From Bacteroidota bacterium (lineage in GTDB: Bacteria > Bacteroidota > Bacteroidia > B-17B0 > Aurantibacillaceae), in the NCBI GenBank assembly GCA_025963735.1, contig JAOQAF010000151.1:1-52043 (forward strand): a stretch of DNA of 52,043 bases, given 5' to 3'. Position numbers and translations under genes: made by a program. The notes below the pieces were generated by a model that saw nothing but the letters and a program-made list of their open reading frames with translations, was not told where the DNA came from and ran no database searches. Shown here one piece after another: positions 45,928-52,043 of the stretch; position 1 is the first letter of the stretch, and each line of letters opens with the position of its first letter.

Positions 45928-46040
45928 GGATATTAATTTGTCACTGAATAAATTTTTTTAAAATTATTCGTGGTAATTGCGCTTAAATAAAAGGTTCAAA
46001 AAATAAAAGGTAATGCTGATGCACTGATTGTAAATGGAGA

Positions 46041-47084
46041 TTATTTAAACTCGCTTCTTGCGTCAAACAGAGAACTTGCAAGGTTGTTGTATCTTAAGCT
46101 TACTTCAAAGCCTCCCATGTATTTGGTTGCCGAGCGGTAACCCGAAACGTTGAAGTCATAAGCCATACCAATAGCATAGTCACCCATTTCATAAACAAGT
46201 TTGGTTATGAATGCATCATTTGAACGGTAAAATAAACCAAGTCCGATAGCGTTAACCGTTTTTTGTCCCGTTACTTTTGTTCCTGTTCCTGTTCTGTATT
46301 TAAGATAAGATCCGGTAACATATTCCCAGGCCTGAGCTTGTTTTTGAATAACAAAGGCGGGTGTTACAGTAAATTTAGTGTCTTCAAAATCATAAAGGGT
46401 GGTTAATGCTCCAACATATTTTACAGGTAACCTGTAACTTGAACCAGCTCCATAATCTTGTATTGGTTTGTTTAAATGAAACGCGCCAAAAGAAATTTTA
46501 AACGATTTCATGTCGTCATGATCCTGGTCCACTTTTACTGTACTGTATTCATATGCCATTCCGGCTGCTATATCTGTAGTTGTAAACTGACGATACACCA
46601 CATTTTCTCCCGATGCTTTTGCAGGATCAATTGTATTTCCGTCAAACTGGTTGGCATAAGTTAACTTGCTGTAGTTGCCATTGGTAAGATCTGCCCCGCC
46701 GGCCAGGCCAACACTAAATACACTTCTTTTGCTTAGTTTTAAAATACCGCTTACGTTTAACAACGCAGTGGTTTTTGAAAGTCCTGCGGCTCCGGCTTTA
46801 TCATTAAATACAGTTAAACCAAGACCCACAAACGCTTTTCTTTTTTTTGATTTAAATAAACCTCCGTCTAATGACAACCCAATTGTTTGATAAGGTTTTC
46901 CCATGGCAGACCACTGACTCCGGTAATTGGCAATGGCTCTGAAATAGCCGTTGAAAAAGCCGGTGTTGGCCGGACTTAAAAACAAAGGCGTTTCAAATAC
47001 TTGCGAAAAGTGTATGTCCTGAGCTTTAACACTTCCTGTAAAGGCAATGAAAAGCAAAACAAAAAAGAAATATATTTTTTTCAT
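46041..47084 (-). CDS. PorP/SprF family type IX secretion outer-membrane protein
   Basis: A 347-aa beta-barrel-like protein with a signal peptide (about 1-21, ending SVKAQ) and the family opening DIHFSQVFETPLFLSPANTG. Alternating strands with GLGLFYR-type segments end in a positively charged terminal strand. Members work with type B T9SS cargo and are needed for its secretion or attachment. The gene is 22 bases downstream of the CotH-domain protein on the same strand, so the two form a cargo-partner pair. This matches the arrangement known for SprF-like proteins and type B CTDs. Confidence 0.92.
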   Translation of the reverse strand: MKKIYFFFVLLFIAFTGSVKAQDIHFSQVFETPLFLSPANTGFFNGYFRAIANYRSQWSAMGKPYQTIGLSLDGGLFKSKKRKAFVGLGLTVFNDKAGAAGLSKTTALLNVSGILKLSKRSVFSVGLAGGADLTNGNYSKLTYANQFDGNTIDPAKASGENVVYRQFTTTDIAAGMAYEYSTVKVDQDHDDMKSFKISFGAFHLNKPIQDYGAGSSYRLPVKYVGALTTLYDFEDTKFTVTPAFVIQKQAQAWEYVTGSYLKYRTGTGTKVTGQKTVNAIGLGLFYRSNDAFITKLVYEMGDYAIGMAYDFNVSGYRSATKYMGGFEVSLRYNNLASSLFDARSEFK

Positions 47085-47106
47085 AAAACTTTATTACAAG
47101 CCAGTT

Positions 47107-49887
47107 TTACCTGACCAGAGTTACGTTACCTTTTTTAATTTTCGATTCGTTATAAACATTTTTATAAGAAATTACATAAGCATACACGCCTGTTTGTGCC
47201 TGCTTGCCTTCATAATTTCCATCCCAGCCATGGGTAGGGTCGGTGCTTCTGAACACTTCCTGCCCCCAGCGGTTCCATATTCTGAACTCAAAATCATGTG
47301 CATAAGAAGCGCTTCCTAAGGGTTTAAACTCATCGTTATTGCCATCACCATTAGGCGTAAAGCCTGTAGGAATATCAATGTCGTTTGTAATATCGGTGAA
47401 CACTGCAAGCACATTTTCTGATGTATAATAATCAATAGCGACAGAATCTACACTTAAAGGAACCCCGTTTTTTACAGTATGATTTTTAAATTCCCAGTGA
47501 TGAAACACATAGGCTGTACTTGTTGGTATTGCCTTGAAGCTTAACTGCGAGTTATAATATCTTCCCGACCAGATATAAAAAGGTAACACTACTGAATTTA
47601 ACCGAACGTTACCTGCGCCGGCAGGATAAACATCCACAGTGATATCATGCGGCCCTAACATTGAATAACAACCATTTTTATTAAAACCATTATTGAAATA
47701 ACTGCATCGGCCCGCTATGGCTTTCCGTAAATGAACAGTGTTGGAATCCCAATCTCCCACTACAGTTGCAAAAGGCCCGGGTGTTGGCGCTGAGCCCGGA
47801 TCTTCGTGGTAAGTCATTTCCTTTTTATACAAGCTCACCACATAATCATAATGTGCCAGAATATTATCGCATTTAAGAGCGGTGTTTAAGAGATCCTGAT
47901 AACGGTTTTTATACTCAAGCTGAAATGTTGGATTACCCCATGATGATTTACCGGGGTAGGTGCCCATTAACAAACTTAATACATTTCCATGCCCGTTACC
48001 TGCGTAAGGACTAATTACCGAACTGCTGTAAGTTGATTGAACATAACACGGAGGGGTTAATGTACTTGTAAATACCAGGGTATTGGTTGATAAGGCCTGG
48101 AAGGTAAATGTGGCAGGCACGTTCCATAAATAATAATGCCATTTACCCGGATTTGCATATCCTCCGTTTTTTGCAAAGGCAATGTTGTTGTTCCATAAAT
48201 TACTGTTCATGGCATAACTGTTCATGATCATGTAATCCATGAAGCTTTGCTTGTCAAGATGTTTTAAAAGGTTATTGTAATTAACAGTGTTATTCATTGG
48301 GCTGGTCATTACCCGGTCATACACGTTAGTTTTAAAATCATTTAAAGGCGGGATGTTACTGGTTGAACCATCTACCTGGTAGTTCACCACCCAGTTGTCG
48401 GTATTGTTGTGATAATATTCGCAATACAATGAATCTTTTTGACCCGGTGCAGGGTTGTAATAATTTTCATAATATTTATCGTAAACTTCTCTTAAATCAT
48501 ACACGCCTCTGTATTTTCCATTAATAAAAAGAATCATGGGTTTTACGTGTAACGGATTTACTTTTACATTATATTTTGCGGCTAGGGACTGATAAAACAC
48601 ATCGCGAATTCCGGTTCCTTGCGATGTAATAACAGTGCCGGTTGCAGGGGCCGAATGGCTTTCAATATCACCCGCTTTTACATGCAGGGTCGGAAAAACA
48701 TTTCTGTCCGTAGTACCCAATCCGGCTACATTAAAAATGTTTCCTTCAAAATTGCATCCATAACCACGACGATCATCAATGGTTAAATAAAATCCTTTTT
48801 GTTTGGTTAACCAGGCTTCCTGCGGAGGCCTGGTCATTACTGCATAACCTTCAACCACCTGCTGTTTATTATCAAAATATTCAACATTCACAGTTGGCGT
48901 GGGGACGCCGTTACTACTATTAAACCATGCGGTGTCAACCGAATGAATGGCAACCGACATGATTCCGAAATCAGGTGAGAAATTGTCATAGGCTCCACTT
49001 CCTTCCGAAAAGTAAGTATTGGTTTCGCAAAAACTTGGAAGATAAACATCACTTAAACAGTTAAGGCTGGGAATAGCCACTGCCGCAGTTTTTTGATAGT
49101 TTACTGCCCTGAACATCTGATTATCGGTTATCAATATGGCATTGGTAGTTCCTGTATAAACAGGATCGGTAAGCTGCGGATATCTGCCGTCAACGGTATA
49201 GTGAACCTCGTTACAGGAGTTGGTAGAGTCAGCATCAAAGCCGTTTGTTAAGATATTAAGTGTTAGTCCGTTTTTTCCCCATCCGGCCTGTGGGCTAAAA
49301 GTTGGAATTGGCATATAACCCTTGAAACTTCCCGCCGCCGGATTGGCCACAGGAAAAGAATTTGCCGGATATAAACGCCAGGCATTGATGCCCATCTGAC
49401 AATAATCTACCCTTCCCCAGGTGTGGCCTATAGCAGTTCTTTGTATAAAAATAGAATCGCGTACAACACCCTGCGCGGTGCTTAAAATCAACCATTGTTT
49501 TTTACACTGATCAAGCGTGAAATTTGCATGATGGTACCATTGGCCTGTTGGCGCAGTTCCAACATATTTACTTTCGTTAATGCCGCTTAAATAAACCATT
49601 CCGTACTGACCAACACCCAAAGTAAAAGTAGAAGGAAACTTCCATTTAAAAAGGTTATTACGGTCGTTACTAAGATAATAGCTCTGCAGGCTTACAGAAG
49701 CGGTAAACGCGTTATAAATCTCAACCGCGTCGTGCGTTCCATAATTATCAGGAAAGCTATTGTTACCAACACTCACCTCATTTAAAACAATAGCAATACA
49801 ATTTGATTGGGATTTACCATTGTGGTAAAAGCCAAATAAAAACATAACAGCTATAACTAAAAAAAACTTATTTCTCAACATAAACAA
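47107..49887 (-). CDS. CotH-domain surface protein with lamin-tail domain and T9SS type B sorting domain
   Basis: A 926-aa secreted protein with a signal peptide (about 1-27). Residues 30-155 are a lamin-tail-like domain (IVLNEVSVGNNSFPDN; AVEIYNAF). About 200-275 resembles the chitobiase-C fold (EVHYTVDGRYPQLTDPVY). About 330-735 is a CotH kinase-like domain with VKAGDIES, GTGIRDVFYQ, FINGKYRGVYDLRE and SFMDYMIMNSYAMNSN. Residues 838-926 are the type B CTD, from IPTGFTPNGDGNNDEF. CotH proteins phosphorylate proteins in the spore coat of Bacillus. Here the metal-binding WDxD motif reads WNVP (588-591), so both acidic residues are missing and kinase activity is doubtful. It leads an operon with the PorP/SprF gene. 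Confidence 0.9.
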   Translation of the reverse strand: MFMLRNKFFLVIAVMFLFGFYHNGKSQSNCIAIVLNEVSVGNNSFPDNYGTHDAVEIYNAFTASVSLQSYYLSNDRNNLFKWKFPSTFTLGVGQYGMVYLSGINESKYVGTAPTGQWYHHANFTLDQCKKQWLILSTAQGVVRDSIFIQRTAIGHTWGRVDYCQMGINAWRLYPANSFPVANPAAGSFKGYMPIPTFSPQAGWGKNGLTLNILTNGFDADSTNSCNEVHYTVDGRYPQLTDPVYTGTTNAILITDNQMFRAVNYQKTAAVAIPSLNCLSDVYLPSFCETNTYFSEGSGAYDNFSPDFGIMSVAIHSVDTAWFNSSNGVPTPTVNVEYFDNKQQVVEGYAVMTRPPQEAWLTKQKGFYLTIDDRRGYGCNFEGNIFNVAGLGTTDRNVFPTLHVKAGDIESHSAPATGTVITSQGTGIRDVFYQSLAAKYNVKVNPLHVKPMILFINGKYRGVYDLREVYDKYYENYYNPAPGQKDSLYCEYYHNNTDNWVVNYQVDGSTSNIPPLNDFKTNVYDRVMTSPMNNTVNYNNLLKHLDKQSFMDYMIMNSYAMNSNLWNNNIAFAKNGGYANPGKWHYYLWNVPATFTFQALSTNTLVFTSTLTPPCYVQSTYSSSVISPYAGNGHGNVLSLLMGTYPGKSSWGNPTFQLEYKNRYQDLLNTALKCDNILAHYDYVVSLYKKEMTYHEDPGSAPTPGPFATVVGDWDSNTVHLRKAIAGRCSYFNNGFNKNGCYSMLGPHDITVDVYPAGAGNVRLNSVVLPFYIWSGRYYNSQLSFKAIPTSTAYVFHHWEFKNHTVKNGVPLSVDSVAIDYYTSENVLAVFTDITNDIDIPTGFTPNGDGNNDEFKPLGSASYAHDFEFRIWNRWGQEVFRSTDPTHGWDGNYEGKQAQTGVYAYVISYKNVYNESKIKKGNVTLVR

Positions 49888-49894
49888 TACAATT

Positions 49895-49922
49895 TTAGTT
49901 AATTAACTAATTTTCAAATATA
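49895..49922 (-). promoter_or_regulatory. -7 box and 16-bp palindrome before the CotH gene
   Basis: On the minus strand TATATTTG (49915-49922) matches the -7 consensus, with no clear -33 box. Between it and the ATG, TTAGTTAATTAACTAA (49895-49910) is a perfect 16-bp palindrome at the expected transcription start. It could be an operator, although AT-rich palindromes also arise by chance. Confidence 0.4.
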
Positions 49923-50034
49923 CACATAACTACGTATAATGTAAAAAAAACGTTGGGTTGACAGTCTTAACTTTTCAAAGTATTATTGTTAATTGCCGTT
50001 CAGAAACCGTAAATTTACACTTCTTAATTTTTCT

Positions 50035-51936
50035 ATGAGCGATTCATTACATCATGAGTGCGGGGTGGCGTTGGTAAGGCTTTTAAAGCCCCTTGAATAC
50101 TATAAAACAAAATATGGTTCCGCACGTTATGGTTTGCATAAATTGTATCAGCTCATGGAGAAAATGATTAACCGTGGGCAGGATGGGGCCGGTATCTCTA
50201 CCATTAAGCTGGATGCCATCCCCGGAATGACCTACATCGATCGACTACGCTCCATTGAACACAAGGCTACACAGGATATTTTCGGACAGATTAATGAGAT
50301 TTTTTTAAAGGCACAGACCACCAATCCCGAAGCATATAAAAGCGCGCAATGGCAAAAAGATAATATTCCTTTTTGCGGCGAGTTAATGCTGGGCCATTTG
50401 CGTTATGGTACTTTTGGTAAAAACAGTGTGCATAGCTGCCATCCTTTCAGGCGCCAGAATAACTGGATGAGCAGAAACCTGGTAATAGCAGGTAATTTTA
50501 ATCTTACCAATGTGGATGAACTTTTTGCTCATCTGGTGGAACTTGGCCAGCATCCGCGTGAAAAAGCCGATACCATTACTGTAATGGAAAAAATCGGCCA
50601 TTTTCTTGATAAGGAAAATGATCGCCTTTTTAAAAAGTTTAAAGAAACCAATTCAGATAATGCGGCAATAAGCAAACTGATACAGGAAAATCTTGATCTA
50701 CCATCCATTTTAATCGAAAGTAGTAAGCGATGGGATGGCGGTTACGTTATGTGCGGAATGGTAGGTCATGGTGACGCTTTTGTGCTTCGCGATCCTAACG
50801 GTATCCGGCCGGCTTTTTATTATAAGGATGATGAAGTTATTGTTGTGGCAAGTGAACGGCCTGTTATACAAACTGTTTTTAATGTAAGCCTCGAAGATGT
50901 ACAGGAAGTGAAGCCCGGCCATGCGGTCATCATTAAAAAGGACGGTAGTTTCAGCGAAGTTCAGATCATTGAACCTTTGGAAAGGAAAGCCTGTTCTTTT
51001 GAACGCATTTATTTCAGCCGGGGCAACGATGCTGATATATATAAAGAGCGCAATCTTCTCGGAAGAAATTTAACCGAAAAAGTTTTGCAAAGTATAAACA
51101 ACGATTTAACCAACACTGTATTCAGTTACATACCTAATACGGCCGAAGTGGCATTTGGCGGACTTGTAGAAGGGATAGATGAATATATTAACACCTGGAA
51201 AGCGGAAGAGATCTTAAAGTTAAAAGATAAAATGGACCACGCCAGGCTGGGTGAAATTTTAAAAACGCATCCACGCATTCACAAGGTAGTTTTAAAAGAT
51301 GCAAAGCAGCGCACATTTATTACTGCCGATGAAACCCGCGACAGCCTTATGAACCTGGTTTATGATATTACTTACGGCACGGTTAAAAAAGATGTAGATA
51401 GTTTGGTAGTGCTTGATGATAGCATCGTGCGCGGCACAACGCTGAAGAAAAGCATATTAAGAATTCTCGACCGGTTACATCCTAAAAAAATAATTGTTGT
51501 AAGTTCTGCACCTCAAATCAGATATCCTGATTGTTACGGTATAGACATGGCTATCTTAAGCAAATTCATTGCCTTTGAAGCAGCCGTAACTTTATTAAGG
51601 GAAAATGATAAAGGTTTGTTTTTGAATGAACTTTATGAGCGGGCAAAGCTTGAAGTTTTAAAACCAAAAGAAGAGCAGGTTAATCTTGTTAAAGAAATTT
51701 ATAAATCTTTTACTCCCGAGGAAGTTTCAAAAAAGATTGCTGAACTTTTGCGTCCGAAAGATTTAAAGGCTGAACTTGAAATAATATATCAAAGTCTCGA
51801 AGGCTTGAATGATGCTTGTCCTCATAACCTGGGTGACTGGTATTTCAGCGGCAATTATCCAACTCCTGGAGGCAACAAAGTAAGCAACAAGGCTTTTATA
51901 AATTATATTGAAGGAAAAAACGTAAGGGCTTATTAA
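50035..51936 (+). CDS. purF: Amidophosphoribosyltransferase (long Bacteroidota form)
   Basis: Catalyses the first step of purine synthesis: PRPP plus glutamine gives phosphoribosylamine. I start it at ATG 50035 (633 aa). The TTG 42 bases upstream would add 14 residues, while this start puts the nucleophile at C9 in HHECGVA, after an 8-residue propeptide that must be removed. The glutaminase domain has NRGQDGAGI and LGHLRYGT. The PRPP loop is VVLDDSIVRGTTLKK. It is longer than classical PurF (about 500 aa) because of inserts in both halves. Of the Bacillus PurF iron-sulfur cysteines, one seems retained (ACSFERIYF), but the CxxC before the conserved YPT is replaced by LGDWYFSG, so it probably lacks the cluster. 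Some Bacteroidota also have a shorter PurF, so the main enzyme could be elsewhere. Confidence 0.92.
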   Translation: MSDSLHHECGVALVRLLKPLEYYKTKYGSARYGLHKLYQLMEKMINRGQDGAGISTIKLDAIPGMTYIDRLRSIEHKATQDIFGQINEIFLKAQTTNPEAYKSAQWQKDNIPFCGELMLGHLRYGTFGKNSVHSCHPFRRQNNWMSRNLVIAGNFNLTNVDELFAHLVELGQHPREKADTITVMEKIGHFLDKENDRLFKKFKETNSDNAAISKLIQENLDLPSILIESSKRWDGGYVMCGMVGHGDAFVLRDPNGIRPAFYYKDDEVIVVASERPVIQTVFNVSLEDVQEVKPGHAVIIKKDGSFSEVQIIEPLERKACSFERIYFSRGNDADIYKERNLLGRNLTEKVLQSINNDLTNTVFSYIPNTAEVAFGGLVEGIDEYINTWKAEEILKLKDKMDHARLGEILKTHPRIHKVVLKDAKQRTFITADETRDSLMNLVYDITYGTVKKDVDSLVVLDDSIVRGTTLKKSILRILDRLHPKKIIVVSSAPQIRYPDCYGIDMAILSKFIAFEAAVTLLRENDKGLFLNELYERAKLEVLKPKEEQVNLVKEIYKSFTPEEVSKKIAELLRPKDLKAELEIIYQSLEGLNDACPHNLGDWYFSGNYPTPGGNKVSNKAFINYIEGKNVRAY

Positions 51937-52043
51937 TCCTTTAATACGGATATAGTACCCTGACCATCAATTTGTATTGTTCTTTTTCCTGATTTACGTT
52001 TGGGAATTGTTATGGAAGAGCCTGTTCGTTTTTTTGTTTTAGA
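51933..52043 (-). CDS. Possible C-terminal end of a gene cut by the window edge
   Basis: On the minus strand an open frame of 36 codons runs from the window edge to a TAA stop at 51933-51935. This stop overlaps the purF stop codon (51934-51936) in a convergent arrangement. The visible end is lysine/arginine-rich (KTKKRTGSSITIPKRKSGKR) and finishes with a strand-like segment. It could be chance, as it is short, but the exact stop-stop overlap is typical of compact gene junctions. No family is recognised. Confidence 0.4.
   Translation of the reverse strand, partial: SKTKKRTGSSITIPKRKSGKRTIQIDGQGTISVLKD

Noticed and set aside
49993-50034. TTG start extending the amidophosphoribosyltransferase by 14 residues
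   Set aside because: The ATG at 50035 places the nucleophilic Cys after a short propeptide, as the family requires; the upstream part looks like leader sequence.

Overview
This AT-rich window is from the chromosome of a member of the Bacteroidota. The evidence is the set of lineage-specific families: type IX secretion (T9SS) C-terminal sorting domains of both type A and type B, a PorP/SprF protein, a DUF4270 lipoprotein, a fused SecD-SecF, and an alternative complex III (Act) operon joined to a cytochrome c oxidase. Promoters, where visible, follow the Bacteroidota pattern (TTTG about 19 bases before TAnnTTTG), and genes lack obvious Shine-Dalgarno sites. The DnaK phosphate-loop variant (GGGTHD) recalls Flavobacteriia, but the order cannot be fixed from this window. 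There is no insertion sequence, prophage, CRISPR array or rRNA.

Layout. 1-3.7 kb: envelope genes (a DUF4270 protein cut by the window edge, a polysaccharide-deacetylase-like protein, a lipoprotein). 3.9-5.8 kb: dnaK with an operator-like palindrome upstream. 6-9.8 kb: two exported proteins (LolA-like and a sortilin/BNR propeller). 9.8-15.2 kb: a 58-aa membrane protein, a small secreted protein and a 1580-aa Ig-repeat surface protein with a type B sorting signal. 15.3-20.7 kb, minus strand: a TPR-PAS-SpoIIE phosphatase and secDF. 21.3 kb: tRNA-Leu(UAG) with its own consensus promoter and terminator. 21.5-26.7 kb, minus strand: an overlapping three-gene operon of a TMTC-like membrane glycosyltransferase, a cupin and a type A T9SS protein. 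26.8-30.4 kb: an NtrY-like histidine kinase. 30.6-42.2 kb: actABCDEF-coxB-coxA, the respiratory core of the window. 42.5-45.9 kb: an alkyltransferase-like DNA repair protein, two small membrane proteins, dnaN and a DUF4340 protein. 46-49.9 kb: a CotH-domain surface protein with its PorP/SprF partner. 50-51.9 kb: an amidophosphoribosyltransferase.

The genes fall into three working groups. The first is secretion and surface display: SecDF for export across the inner membrane, then T9SS cargo (three CTD proteins) and PorP. The second is aerobic respiration: menaquinol is oxidised by the Act complex and electrons pass through its c hemes to the oxidase. The third is housekeeping (DnaK, beta clamp, purine synthesis, tRNA).

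Most of the window is ordinary core genome. The most unusual items are: a TMTC-like glycosyltransferase with four EF-hand-like loops inserted in its first extracytoplasmic loop, in a tight operon with a cupin and a T9SS cargo; a secreted CotH-like protein that has lost both acidic residues of the WDxD motif; a three-domain higher-order duplication in the Ig-repeat protein; sequon-bearing disordered linkers in SecDF and ActB/ActE; and a perfect inverted repeat before dnaK.
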